Of a stretch of DNA of 64,000 bases, positions 25,101-37,327 are shown in pieces. The notes beneath the pieces are model-generated. The model searched no databases. It saw only the letters and a list, made by a program, of their open reading frames with translations, and was not told where the DNA came from. This stretch comes from Branchiostoma floridae. Its lineage: Eukaryota > Chordata > Leptocardii > Amphioxiformes > Branchiostomatidae. Position 1 is the first letter of the stretch. Every line of letters starts with the position of its first letter. Location: NCBI RefSeq assembly GCF_000003815.2, contig NC_049982.1, forward strand, positions 29,303,641-29,367,640, given 5' to 3'. The position numbers and the translations under genes were made by a program.

Positions 25101-28100
25101 ACTCCCAAAAAGTTAGGGAGCGAAAGGAAACTCTGCAATAAAAGTGCTTGTGACAAGAAGATGGTAACTCTCTAAAGACACAAGCAACCAGCTCTCTGGA
25201 ACTCTGCCATTCCACAAGCTATGCCGGGAATTTTACTTGCACTCCCAAAAAGTTATGGAGCCAAAGAAAACTTTGCAATAGAAGTGCTTGTGACAAAAAG
25301 ATGGTAACTCTCTAAATACACAAGCAACCAACTCTGGAACTCTGCCATTCCCCAAGCTATGTGGGGAATTTTACTTGCACTCCCAAAAAGTTGTGCAGCC
25401 AAAGAAACTTTGCAATAAACGTGCTTGTGACAAAAAGATGGTAACTCTCTAAATACACAAGCAACCAGCTCTCTGGAACTCTGCCATTCCACAAGCTATG
25501 TGGGGAATTTTACTTGCACTCCCAAAAAGTTCTGGAGCCAAAGAAAACTTTGCAATAAAAGTGCTTGTGACAAAAAGATGGTAACTCTCTAAATACACAA
25601 GCAACCAGCTCTCTGGAACTCTGCCATTCCACAAGCTATGTCGGGAATTTTACTTGCACTCCCAAAAAGTTATGGAGCCAAAGAAAACTTTGCAATAAAA
25701 GTGCTTGTGACAAAAAGATGGTAACTCTCTAAAATACACAAGCAACCAGCTCTCTGGAACTCTGCCATTCCCCAAGCTATATCGGGAATTTTACATTGCA
25801 CTCCCAAAAAGTTAGGGAGCGAAAGGAAACTCTGCAATAAAAGTGCTTGTGACAAAAAGATGGTAACTCTCTAAATACACAAGCAACCAGCTCTGAAACC
25901 CTGCCATTCCTCAAGCTATGCCAGGAATTTTACTTGCACTCCCAAAAAGTTGTGGAGCCAGAGAAAACTTTGCAATAAAAGTGCTTGTGAAAAAAAAAAG
26001 ATGGTTCAGAGAAGTGTAGGTTCTGTCATTGTGTTGAGGAAGCATTGGTGACAAAATACAATAATACATGTATAATGGAAAGCCATTTGTTTTTAAGTTA
26101 AAAAAAGATGTCTCATTTATATGACATTTTAGTCATTTGAATGTCTAGTCTATACTTGTATGGAATACTTGCAGTCTATAACTTGTAGTCTATAACTGAC
26201 CTAGAGGATCCGGGACTTCTCACTGCGATGAGAGACAGACTGTTCTGAAAATCAGCCTTTACATTCTGCACCTCAAAATAGAGGATGAATAATGATGATG
26301 ATGATGATAACTTTGAGATTCCTGATTCTGATGTCCAGATTTTCAATGTAGCATTCAAACCATCGCTTGTCAGAACTAAATTTTGATGAAGACCCATTTT
26401 GCTTTTCAACTAAACAAAAAGTTTGACAACACAAAAGAATATCATTTTGAAATCATACACATTGTATGTCATCTGTGAATCATCTGTAGGTGATACAATG
26501 TACCATATGAAGTCTTTGTATACATTTTCCACAGTGTTCTTAGCTAGATAATTTGGCTACAGTATAGAATATCTTTTAAGAATTACAAAAAACTTCTTCA
26601 AAATGTGTAAGCTCATTAAATGAAGTATTTTCTACACCCAGTTATACCCTCGTTCAAGTAATTAAAATGAAAGGAAATGGCCAGGATGCCTTCAGTCTTT
26701 TCCTGTGTTGATGCAGATTGTAGGATGTACATTACTTGTGAAGATGATGTGTCAACCTTCAAGGTTCCCAAATTCCTAAACTGCTTGCCAAAGTGGTTGT
26801 TGAGCAACTACCGGAAAACATGCATGAATCCTTCACAATTCTAAGAAAGCAAGGCAGCGCTGATATTGAGTAGAACAGGGCAATGATTGATATTGTTGTC
26901 AAAGTACTGTAAATGCATTTAAGTTCGCAGGGATTTAATTTCGCGGTAGTGGGAAAAATGACTTTTCGCGGTGGTTTTAATTTCGCGGTAACACCACAGG
27001 CTGCAGTCTAATACCTTAATAGAAAATACGTTCGCGTTGGTTTTAAGTTTGCGGTAAAGTGGTCGCTACGAAAACCGCAAACATTAATCTACCTCGAACA
27101 TTTCTGCATGTACAGTATTCAGTGGAAGGAAGTTGTTTATTGATAGAACCTTCATGCTAAAAAAGCCTTGTACCCATCCCATTTTAGCTCAGTTCGCTCC
27201 ATCGATAGCTTGCTCACGGACTTTTCTGGCACCCTTTGATATAGAAATGCCTTTGAATAGTGCCTCTAGGATATAGGCAAGAGTTCTGATTGGTTGTGAG
27301 TCAGTCCTTGGAAGGGTGCGTTAACAGGTTTCGGCGAGGCTAGTTGGACCCCTGCTATGCTCAGAAACGATTGATTCCGGAAATAACGCAGAACACGAGG
27401 ACCAAGCACGGAAGCGATCATTCGAGCATACTGGAGCTAGAAATAGTAGAATAGGACGGAGTCCAGGACAGATATACAGACTTACTTATTGAGAAACAGT
27501 CAACACATAGATCCCTGCTGTAAAATTGTATACTAGGTGGTGACAGTGGTATTTAGTCCTGTTAACGCATCCATTTATCTACCTCTGGGACAGAAGCAAC
27601 AGTTCCCAGGAACTCTATTGAAAAAAGTTGGAGCCCAAAACTGGGAGGAGCCAAAAAAGGGGATTGATATTAATCGCCAGAGGATCATTAAGGAAAACTG
27701 ATATTAATTTAGCCGGGATTATTAATTAAGGTGTCTGACCGTGCCATTAGCTGTCTCCCCGAATATTGGAAAAAATCCTGAGCAGACAATCGGTGTCGCC
27801 ACATGGAGACAGTCTCATTATCCGGCCTCTTTAAGACACAGTCCGCCCAATTTCTGGGCAGACTGGGTGGAGGCAGGGAGTCCCGCGCTGGCCATTTGTT
27901 GAAGTGCCACAGATTTGTCTTGTGCCAACCCACTTAACATTTATGTCTTTTATGGGTAGTTTGGCCGACGCGGGTTGGGGGATATTGCACGCGGCGGGCC
28001 GTTTGACATGACATGTGTGTCTGGCACGCACTGTAATACTTTATACCCAGAACATCTAAACATAGGAACTGCAGTCTCCATCATTACACACTTCACATTC

Positions 28101-31100
28101 ATTTTCAGAATGTGATGGTAAGGTGCCTGGTAGTCTAGACTTGTATGTAGGTGAGAAACTTTGGCACTACATTCTACTTCGAGTGCTGAATTGCCAACAA
28201 AGTTTGACGCTTCAACTTTCTCGTACCCAACTTTTCGCATAGAGAATCATCACAAGAAATGATTCCTTGCTTGCTTTTCTAAAATTCTACGAAGTTTATT
28301 GGGATTAATTGGCTTTAAAAGTCTTTGGAGATGAGTTTCCTATTTCTTTGTAGTCAAAATGAAACAACAGTACATGTAGTTTTTGTTTCACTTCAGACAA
28401 CATACCTGAGAATTTTAAAAAGATTATTGACCTGGGGAGATGTACGGTATGAGACATTTTTCTGTAATGTTTTCCTTTTTCTGTACAATTTTCCCTGTCT
28501 ATTACTGCATATTCTCTAGCTGCTTACGCACTTTTAAAGCTTTTCATATAGTAAGCAGGTTCCAGAATGGAGGCCAAAGACCTACCTTAAAAATGTTTCT
28601 CCCTGTAATAGACACTTGGTTAGATCTTGGATTGCCCCAAACAGTGCATATTCAGTGCATATGCAACTGAAGAATGTATAGCTGCATTTTTTTCAGTTGA
28701 GTTGAGTTTAATACTAACTAAAGACAAAATTGAGACAAAAGTTCACTTTTTCCATTGAAACATTTCTCAACAGAACAGTCCATGTATCACTGTCAGTTTA
28801 CATGCACTGAAAGTCTGTCAAATGTGTTGTATTGATTCCGTCAGTACATTTCAAACCCATTGGAGGGCCATTGAGACATGTTCATCCCTTTTGGAACATC
28901 CCCTCCTGTTCAATAGGGTGTGTGTATCTAATGGTTCCCTTGGGGGCCGTTCTGTGTCGCCAGTAATTTAGTTCTACACCATTACCGATAGCTTACCTAG
29001 TTCCTCGTCCTCTTCCCAACTTTCTTGTCAACCTCATCTTGTGATTTCTTCATGAACAAGTATGACTTGATTTTCAAGGGAAAAATCACCTTTCTTCTGA
29101 CTGTGGGCATATGACACCTTTTTCCTGTGGTGTCTGTGGTGTTGCACAATCATGACGATATGCATTTTAATGGCTCATCTTATGTTACGCCCATGCAAGT
29201 TGTAGCATAGTGGGGAGTAGACGCTATGGAAGTGTTCCGCTGCATCCTTGACTGCATCAAGCATGCTTTTTTGTTTCTTCTTGATTTTTGGTTGTTTTGT
29301 GCCTTTATTTCTACTTTGCCTTGCTTTTGTTTACTTTCTGTCTCATTTCTTTTTTTCTGCTTCCCAATTGGGAAATGGTGCTGGTTACAACAATGCCTCT
29401 AAAACCAACAAAAACAGCAGTACAGTCAAACATGTACAAGTGACTACCTCTACATAAGGAACACCTGACCAATGTTTCCACTTTTTGGTGGTCCCATAAA
29501 TAGTTTTTTCCATTTACCCAAGCATTGATAATCCTCCAGTCTCTAGTGACCACCTGTCCACAAAGACCAAATTTCATTGACCCACTGAGTGGTCTTCTTG
29601 GGCAGTCTTGGTTGTACAAACTCGAGGAGCCACAAATCGTGATAATCAGGACACACGTGCTAACATTGGGTTAAGAAAACTTGAACGTGTCAATTCATGA
29701 AGTAGAACAAAGTTGAGGTCAATGAGAGTTTGACCACATTACCCAAGGAGTATCGGAGGGTCAAGTCAGGGTCACAAAAGCTTTTTCTAATAGTAATAAG
29801 TACTCCACCTAATTCCTCCATGCCTGTGTGTAAAAAAGGAATGCATACTACTGTCCTATGACAAGTCCTTTCCCTTGTGTTATTTGTGGTGGAACTATTG
29901 AGAACTGATACCTCCTTCTGGGACCTGTCATCAACTAGTGTGGAGATAGCACTGTGTCTTCATCCTTGGACAGAAGAAAGCATGTTCTTGAGTGGCATCA
30001 AATGGCTTGTCTGCAGGCTGGTATGTATGGTGTATAAGGATCTCCAAGAATGATGGGGTTTTGTCCTTGAAGCAAATAACAGACCTGTCTTCATGACTTA
30101 TTAGTTATGTTAGTTACAGTAATTGTAACAAATAAATTGTAATAATGGTAATAAAGTTGAATCTTACTTGAACACAGATGTCATCATGAACTACCTCCAG
30201 GGTGTTCGCAAGATGAATGACAAAGTCGATTTGGGACCTCCTGGCAGCTTTCCTTGGTATTGTAACTGAACTTCTGGTCTCTGTATCTTTTTTCCTGGAC
30301 GTCTTAAGGTTTTGATTTTTTTTGTTGTAGTGGATAGAATTTGATGTCAGGAAGAAGTGGTATAGGTTTGATTCCCCTAGCAGCTTGCTCTGGTACTGCA
30401 GGGGCATTGCCAGTTGTACTGTATGACATCATGAGAAAGCTACATGTACATGTATGGTACCAGTTTTACAGCAACCATGCTTGGCCTACGTCCAACCCAG
30501 GTCCATTGATCGTTGTTGGTAATGGTACAACATGTGTTAGATTTCCTGTAACAGGAGGTCCTGTATTGGAGCAGTCATCAGTCCTGATTAGGGTTTCCTC
30601 CTCTGGTGGAAAACTACACAGCAGGGGCAGACCTTCAACTTCTTTTCTGGTGGAGAACATACTTAAGAAATGGGAGCACTGTAAATGCATTTAAGTTCAT
30701 GGGGATTTAATTCCACGCTAGCAGGAAGATAGAGCGTTCGCAGTCATCTTGAGTTCATCATGGTAGCACCATCCCGCAAACTTAAATGCATGTACAGTAT
30801 GTGAACTAAATCTCCTTTCCTTTGGGGAGAGATTATATAAGAATGTTTAAAATGCAGAAGACTTAGTCTTTTAACTATTGTCTGCCATGGTGCTTTGGGG
30901 ATGAACACTAGCTTAGTCACACTGTTTTCTAATCATCCCTTTTGTGTCCAAACAGTGGGCCGTTCATGTTTTTATTTTTTCAAGAAAACTTCCTTTTTCA
31001 ACTTGAGCCAATAATTGTCTGTCTGGTGTGGGCTGAGGGGGCTAAAACTTTAAAGAGGTTAGGTGCACGGTTAAGGTTACTGACCCTAGGCTTAATAGTG

Positions 31101-32127
31101 AAACATGCTGACCGTAGCCTTTTTTTTTGGTTGACCACTAGTAAGAGAATATAAAATTTTCCTTCTGACATCTGAGTGATATGAATACAGTGGAAGCCGC
31201 TTAATTGCACACCCGATTTGCCAACGAATTCCGTGCAATTATCCGGTGTGTGCGATAATGCGAAGTTACCCAGTTGGACCGCACTGCCACGGGATTTGGG
31301 GATTCCGTGCAATTGACCGAAGTGTGCGTTTATCCGACGTGCAATTAACTGGCGTCCACTGTATTATAAAAGAGTAATTTTCTTTACCATGTCCTCATTT
31401 CTGTTGGAGTAGAAAATTGTGCTAGTATAATGTATATCTGAGTGTGAAATATATTGTTGAAAATACCAGTCCCTTGATTTATTTAAGTTTTATATTGTTT
31501 ATCAGCCTTTGGTGCATCACTTTGGCCAAATTCTAACAATAAAGAAAGAGAGACGAAATCCCTACCTATGAGTATGACTCTAATTCTTTTTCAGTACCAT
31601 AATCAGAAACAGTAACTTTTATTTTCATAGGATTTAGATAGAAGTTTAAGGACACTTTACTCCATGTGTATTTGTTATATTGTCAGACGTGTTTTCCTTG
31701 AAAGCCCCTGGTCAAATTTGGCCGGTACTTAGAGTATTTTTGGACAGTGTTGACCACCTCTCTACTGTAGCCTGTAGTAGTTAAATGAGGATGTCAGGCC
31801 TAATTCTCCAGCTGTCGTCAGCACTTAATCCAGGGTGATTGATGGCTCGTCAATTGTTGTTCTTATACTTTGGGCTCAGACCAGCTTCTAAACATCACCA
31901 CATTGGGCTGTCAATCAACATTGGTCCTGGGGGGGGGGGAGTGATCTGTTTTTAAAAGGTGAAAAAGATGCTAAATGGTCAACAAATTCATGTGCATGTT
32001 TGTATTTTGTCCTATGAAAAAATTTAGCGCACAGTTTTTTTTTGTTCAAGAAAAAATTGCAAGGGGGAGCATTTTGAGTGCATCGACCAAGCGTGGGATG
32101 GTGTGGACGTTTGAGAGAATTCTACGA

Positions 32128-32167
<40 letters not shown>

Positions 32168-33078
32168 TGCTAAGGCTTCGTGAAGAACAAAATTGATTCT
32201 CAGACAGGTTTTAGTTAAAGACTGTGGCCACATGTGGCCTAAGAGCGTCCCTGGTCAATCAGACTTTCATGCTTGTCAAAGGATCAACTCCCCTTGTCAA
32301 AGGATCTACTCCTTCTACAATGTTATGACTTCTGTCATCAGGTACATAGAACTTCTGTAATGCTCCATCTACAATGTTATGACTTCAGTACAGGTATAGA
32401 TAGAACTTCTGAAATGCTCCATTTACAATGTTATGACTTCTGTACAGGTAGATAGAATTTCTGTAATGCTCCATCTACAATGTTATGACTTCTATACACT
32501 CAGGTAGATATAGAACTTCTGAAATGCTCCATCTACATTGTACAGTGTTATGACTTCAGTACAGGTAGATAGAACTTCTGAAATGCTCCATCTACAATGT
32601 TATGACTTCTATACACTCAGGATATAGAACTTCTGAAATGCTCCCTCCTGTATTTTACCTGCAATGACACAATTCGCTAATCAGTCCCACGTTCTCTTTT
32701 GTCTGCCCTGCAGTTATCCGAGCGAAGATCGAGCAGATCAAGATCACTCGCAGGGACACTAAGATCGTGGTGGGGCGGCGCAAGCGCATCATGAAGAAGA
32801 CTGGGATCCGCAAGCGGGACATGCGCAGAGACCTGACCCTGATGCTACAGGACAGCGATGTGTGCACGTGTGACGAGATCCAGGACACCAAGTCCCAGTT
32901 CCTCATCATGGGCAAGAAGGTGGACAAGCAGTTCATCGTCACCGTCATCCGCCAGTGGAAGCGCTCCAAGGACTTCCGAAAAGCCTCGCGCTCCTTTAAA
33001 AAGGGCTGTCAGGATGGCGGGCAGGCCGAGGGGAACACGGGAGGACGCAAACGCGGCCGAAATCGGCAGAGAAATTAG
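18689..33078 (+). CDS. SFRP1/2/5-like: Secreted frizzled-related protein, SFRP1/2/5 class (three exons joined)
   Basis: Exons 18689-19178, 19819-19911 and 32714-33078 join in phase (1, 1) to 948 nt, or 315 aa. A hydrophobic signal peptide (about residues 1-25) is followed by a frizzled cysteine-rich domain with all ten cysteines (C41 to C150) and then a netrin-like (NTR) module with the CxxC, YYC and CTCDE cysteines and a very basic tail. sFRPs are secreted Wnt-binding modulators; SFRP1, 2 and 5 in humans are 295-317 aa and also have three exons, whereas SFRP3/4 have more. The start at 18689 is chosen because it directly precedes the signal peptide; the same frame is open 51 codons further upstream. 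Intron 2 is 12.8 kb and carries a minisatellite. Which of SFRP1, 2 or 5 it corresponds to cannot be told by eye; it may be the pre-duplication single copy. Confidence 0.93.
19819..19911 (+). CDS. SFRP1/2/5-like: sFRP exon 2 (linker and start of NTR)
   Basis: A 93-bp exon between a pyrimidine tract ending CAG (19816-19818) and the donor G|GTAAGT. It reads VCMACQSNGEG...YYCQNDF, matching the short second exon of vertebrate SFRP1/2/5 (CxxC then LCKNDF). Confidence 0.93.
24755..26010. repeat. Minisatellite, ~140-bp unit, about nine copies
   Basis: The phrase AACTCTCTAAATACACAAGC recurs at about 24755, 24886, 25026, 25166, 25306, 25443, 25583, 25724 and 25865. Spacing is mostly 140 bp, with 131, 137 and 141 as variants. 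Copies are nearly identical, so the expansion is recent. Short minus-strand ORFs in it are by-products. Confidence 0.95.
26905..27117. mobile_element. CTGTAAATGCA palindromic MITE
   Basis: It runs TACTGTAAATGCATTTAAG to CATTTCTGCATGTACAGTA and carries GATTTAATTTCGCGGTAG and related CGCGG blocks in mirrored order. TA flanks on both sides look like a target duplication. Confidence 0.8.
30678..30799. mobile_element. CTGTAAATGCA palindromic MITE, internally deleted
   Basis: Both ends are intact (ACTGTAAATGCATTTAAG, CTTAAATGCATGTACAGTA) but it is only about 120 bp, so the middle has been lost. Confidence 0.7.
31188..31361. mobile_element. pogo/Tigger-like MITE
   Basis: The CAGTGG start and CCACTG end are flanked by TA on both sides. 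The inner arms GCTTAATTGCAC and GTGCAATTAACT mirror each other, and GTGCAATT words repeat inside. CAGTGG ends with a TA target are typical of the pogo group of Tc1/mariner. Confidence 0.75.
32129..32160. repeat. (TA)n microsatellite
   Basis: About 15 TA units within sFRP intron 2. Confidence 0.9.
32300..32645. repeat. Tandem repeat before sFRP exon 3
   Basis: About six copies of a 50-70-bp unit containing ACAATGTTATGACTTC and AGAACTTCTGAAATGCTCC. The array ends about 70 bp before the exon 3 acceptor, close to the expected branch-point region. Confidence 0.85.
32714..33078 (+). CDS. SFRP1/2/5-like: sFRP exon 3 (netrin-like domain, C-terminus)
   Basis: The acceptor CTGCCCTGCAG ends at 32713. 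The exon encodes residues 195-315: VIRAKIEQIKI, then DSDVCTCDEI, QFLIMGKKVDKQFIVTVIRQ, and a lysine/arginine-rich tail ending at TAG 33076-33078. The basic tail fits heparan-sulphate binding known for the family. Confidence 0.95.
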
Positions 33079-35903
33079 TGACGTTGTCTATACCAGGTGG
33101 GAGATGATGATGATGATGTGTATTGGATGCAATAACTGTGCAGTATCCCGACTCCGCTTGACTTTAGTGCTAGTCAGAGATCGTAGGAATCCTAAACTGG
33201 AAAATAGGACTTTTCTCACGCAATCCAAATCATCTTGTAGGAAAGATGGAAACTGATGGAAACTGAATCTATTAGCAGCTCAATGCTAATTTAACAGTTT
33301 TATGGTCAGGGAACCTTTAGTACTTGCTTGGGCTATAAGAACAGAGATATGCAATGCAAAACTATTGTACTGACAGAGGAAAATTTGTTGCCTGCTTTGA
33401 TCACACTATTACCAGACTAACCTAACCAGAGTGCAAGCTTTCGGCTTCCATTGCCCAGTTGCTCCCACGTAGCTATGTGACCTTCTCACCTACTGTTAAT
33501 ATGCAATTCCTCGCATTGTGATGTTAAAAGCATATGCGTTTCTAAACTGACAACTTGTTGCCCACGTCAAGTGAACCATTGAATGATGTACAATCTTGTT
33601 CTGTCAACGTCCTAAGGTCTACTTGTAGTTTAGGGGTTCCTGAAAAGATCCAAACGTGTAAATATGCGACACTGCCATTAACTTTTGACTGCATAGATTA
33701 ATCAGTACAAAATTATTCAACAGAACATCCGAGTTGCAAGAAGCAAAATTAAGGTTATGTCTGTGGGAACTTACTTGTTTGCTTAGTATCAAGCCAAGAC
33801 AATCACTGTTTGGTGGAAGGTTCTTCAATATGAGAAGTAGTCAAAAGGCCACTCATGTAATGCACAGATTAATGAAACATTGCAAACCATAAACAGTAGA
33901 AGCCCAAGTTACTAGTAGGTATCTTTCCCTTAGCATAGATAAAATACACTAGATACATAATAAGCTGTAGTCCAGATTTAACAACCTCGTACGTTAGTGA
34001 CATCAGTTGAGCACAGCTTCCTTTTTGTACTACCAAACGGCTGTGGTTGAAGAACATTTCTGGACATTTCCTGTCAAAGTCTTTTCAATTTGTAGGGCTC
34101 CGTAAAATTGGAGTTACAAGTTTTTGGAGTTTTGACAACAAGCCTTTAACTGAGCTTGTCTGGTTCTACTTGCAGGAAGCTTTGCCTAACTGGAAAACTG
34201 TTAGAACTCGGGATGCATGCACACAATGTAAATGCTTGCAATATCGATGACCTCCTTATAATGAATAAGGTAAACTGAACTAATAAAGTGTAATTGACGG
34301 CTGCCGAATGGTAGTAAGCGCAAAATAAAATCCTATACAACAATATGTACAGCAACGATGCAAGTAGACGCTGAGATTTAAGGTAAAGAAAGATTGCATA
34401 ACTCTACTGATAATCATTTTAGAAGGTGATCATCTTCTGCTTTACTTGAATCGTTTGTACAGTAAGTGTTCAGTACCAGTGCATTATTGTATCTATAGTT
34501 AGGCTGCACTGCGATGTTGCATCACTTTGTGATAAGGTACAGGAATGAATGCAATTCTCGGTAGCTCTAGTCGTGTGATGTAAGCCATCCCAAGTTGGAT
34601 GCTGGTTCTAGGAATGAAAGCAAGAATGGTTGACTGACTGTTTAGTTCTTGAAGTTTGTTGCTTTAGTAGGCTGTTCTGAGTATTCTTTTCACTGACAAA
34701 ATTCCAAAAAAGATGTTTTATTCAAAGTGTTATTTTTTCTACTTGAAAAGTAAAAAAAAAAGTTGGTTATGCTATACTAATGTTCTTAGCAAAGTGTGAT
34801 GATGAGATGATGGGTTGTTCTTTGTTATAATAATTGATCTTTGATGTTTTGAGAGATTTTTTTCTGGGAGAGATGACGTTGTATAATTGTTCATTTGTCA
34901 GCGTTCGTTTATGAACCATAACACACAGAATGATGATCTTTGAAAGACCCAAGAACAACTTTATTTGAGCTTCCTAAGGAAGAAATCGGTAGACTAAGGA
35001 ACAGTGTTCTAGATAAAATTGTTTCATAAGTGAGCTTGCATATCAGTACGACAGTCGTATACACGTTAACGATCCTCTATAGGTCGGACTGTCCTATTGC
35101 TGGACAGACTTTGTTACTTCACATTCCTGGCATACTGTGGTAAAGTCAGAAATAGTCATGGCACAGCACAATGCTATAGCAGCTGGCTTCTATGTGTCAA
35201 ACTACTGTTAAGGGCTTGACAGGACTGTTTCAAACTGGGACTGTTTCTGTATAAGGCCACACCAATTTTATTTGTTGTTTCTCAGATTTTTTTAGAAAAA
35301 CATTGGGTCGGTCGGTCCGTCGAAAAAAAAGACAGTTCAAAAAGTCAGTGTAGGAGAGATCGGACAGGAAAACCTAAACTTTCAACATTTAGGGGGTCCC
35401 TGGTAGCAAAGTCCAAAGTTTGAAGAAAAATGATAAATGTACCGTCCCAAATAGGCACGTACAGCTACTGGAATTTGAGGCCCAGAGTTAATTTGAGAAA
35501 AGAGAGGCAGTAAAATTTTGTCAACAAGAGGGGTGACCATCAATTTGAAAAGTTTTTTTGTTGTTGTCAAATCGGAAAAATTAGGGTCGGGAAATCCGAG
35601 AAACAACAAATAAAATTGGTGTGGCCTTACATAATAACTCCATGCTCCGCTCAATATAGACTGTGTTGTTGTAAAATGTACTGGTGTTCAGACTTGTGTT
35701 GTATACGAACTGTGAAAAATCAGCACTGGCTTTGCTGGTAGTAGTAAATGTTTTATGTTGTGTGCTTTCAATGGAAAGGGAAAAATTACTATATACTAGT
35801 TAGTGTTGCAGATAAGATATAGTTGGAACTAAGATATATATATATATATTATAAAATGTATATGACAAAAACGGTGTATACCTTGACAAAATGTCGACAC
35901 AAA
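33079..35903 (+). other. Probable sFRP 3' UTR and downstream sequence
   Basis: No ORF of note. If the AATAAA at 35904 is the real end, the 3' UTR would be 2.8 kb and would contain the MITE at 35252-35629. Earlier AATAAA-like words exist (around 34323), so the end is uncertain. Confidence 0.4.
35252..35629. mobile_element. MITE with exact 32-bp TIRs
   Basis: The segment 35252-35283 (TAAGGCCACACCAATTTTAT...) is exactly reverse-complemented at 35598-35629. Subterminal GGGTCGGTCGG and TTAGGGTCGGGAA tracts are present. The TAAGGCCAC tip is shared with the element at 39602-40049. Confidence 0.85.
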
Positions 35904-35909
35904 AATAAA
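35904..35909 (+). terminator. Candidate poly(A) signal of the sFRP gene
   Basis: AATAAA is followed about 55 bp later by a long GT-rich tract (35961-36020), the usual downstream-element arrangement. Confidence 0.5.
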
Positions 35910-35960
35910 GCTGGAAGTCTTGTGGCTATATTTAGTGCTTGAAATGTGACTGAAATGAGT

Positions 35961-36022
35961 TCTGTGTGTATGTGTGTGTGTGCGTGTGTGTGTGTATGTG
36001 TGTGTGTGCGTGTGTGTGCATG
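35961..36022. repeat. (TG)n microsatellite
   Basis: Interrupted TG/TGTA/TGCG run of about 60 bp. Confidence 0.9.
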
Positions 36023-36396
36023 TGCTACTTTATAATTGAATCAACAAATTCAATGTGAAAGGACCTGAAAGACCTATGATGGACTTATTGTATTGCTGAT
36101 ATGTACGCCATTTCAAATCTTGATAGGGGTGGACAGAAACAGTTTAAAGAGGGGCAACAAAAATATTAGAAGTACTGCAAGAATATTGGCTGACTTTATT
36201 AACTCTTCAAGAGTCATGTCCAATATTGCAATTAGGCTAGTGCTCATAGTAAACATGCCTCATTGAGCTTCTAATAAATGATTATGCAATGCCATAGAAT
36301 TCTACAGGATGGTCTATTGAGTATGGTGAGTTTGAAGGCATTATGACATCATCCTTCCAAAATTCAAATATCTAACCTATTCTAACTCAATCAGAA

Positions 36397-37215
36397 TCAA
36401 CACGTTGTATTCCGTATCACCCGAGGTACCAGCCCGACCGCAGGTAGGATCGCCCAAAGGCCGATCCGACCCGTGAGAGGGCTGGGACCGGGGGTGATGC
36501 GGAATACACCGTGTTGTAGTTTATTTATGTCATACCCACCTGAGAAAACATGTTTCGGTGCAGAATGCGCCAGAAGTTGAGAAAATTTGGTGCCTGCGAA
36601 CAATGATTGTTACAACAGCAATGTTTCAACGTCCGAATCAGGTATTCGGATTTTTGACCGCTACGCTACACTGGCGTGTGCAGAGTATGTTCGAAATATT
36701 CGATGGAAGCCTGTGTGATACAATTTCGAAGACAGCTTTTTATCACACGGTCCGGAACACCCGTATCGAATGATATCACGGCCTAAGTATGACATAAATA
36801 TAGAATACAATACAGTGTATTCCGTATCACCTGAGGTATCAGCCCGACCGCGGGTCGGATCGCCCGAAGGCCGGAGGGGGATCCGACCCGCGGGAGGGCT
36901 GGGACTGAGGGTGATGTGGAATACACCGTGTTGTATTTTATTTATGTCATACCCACCTGAGAAACCCCGTTTTGATGCGAAATGCGCCAGAAGTTGAACA
37001 AATTTGCTGTCCTCGAACAAAAAGTGTTGCAACAGTAATGTTCCAACGTCTGAATAAGGTATTCGAACATTCGATGGCGCCGCACTCGGCCCGCTCGAAA
37101 CAGTTTGATTCATTCGAATGGAGCCTGTGTGATACGCCTTTCGAACCGGTCTGATACGGAAGTTATCAGCCGGTCCGGAACACCCGTATCGAATGTTTTC
37201 GCGTCACAGGTATGA
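36397..37215. mobile_element. Tandem pair of an unknown ~410-bp element
   Basis: Two copies offset by 410 bp (GTATTCCGTATCACC at 36407 and 36817). Each starts with a GC-rich palindromic head (GTATTCCGTATCACC, later GGTGATGYGGAATAC) and ends GGTCCGGAACACCCGTATCGAATG then GTATGACATAA. Related pieces lie at 45855-46005 and 57567-57680. No protein is supported. Confidence 0.65.
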
Positions 37216-37327
37216 CATAAAGTAAGATACGTCACTGTAAGCCACAATTTTATATCCAGAAGAACATTAATTCCAGACTGCAGGCCAGTAACTTCAAAAT
37301 GTACCCAATCACTTGCAAGTTCATATA

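Larger units (their letters stand above)
19912..32713 (+). other. sFRP intron 2
   Basis: A 12.8-kb intron without supported genes. It holds a 140-bp minisatellite (24755-26010), palindromic MITEs (26905-27117, 30678-30799), a pogo-like MITE (31188-31361), a TA tract (32129-32160) and a short tandem repeat just before the acceptor (32300-32645). Large first or second introns in developmental genes often carry enhancers; none can be named from the sequence. Confidence 0.7.

Noticed and set aside
24713-25855. Minus-strand ORFs reading CVFRELPSFCHKHV repeats
   Set aside because: Products of the 140-bp minisatellite; frames shift between units.
36661-37113. 150-codon minus-strand ORF
   Set aside because: It spans the second copy of the 410-bp element; the other copy has no matching ORF, so it is unlikely to be coding.
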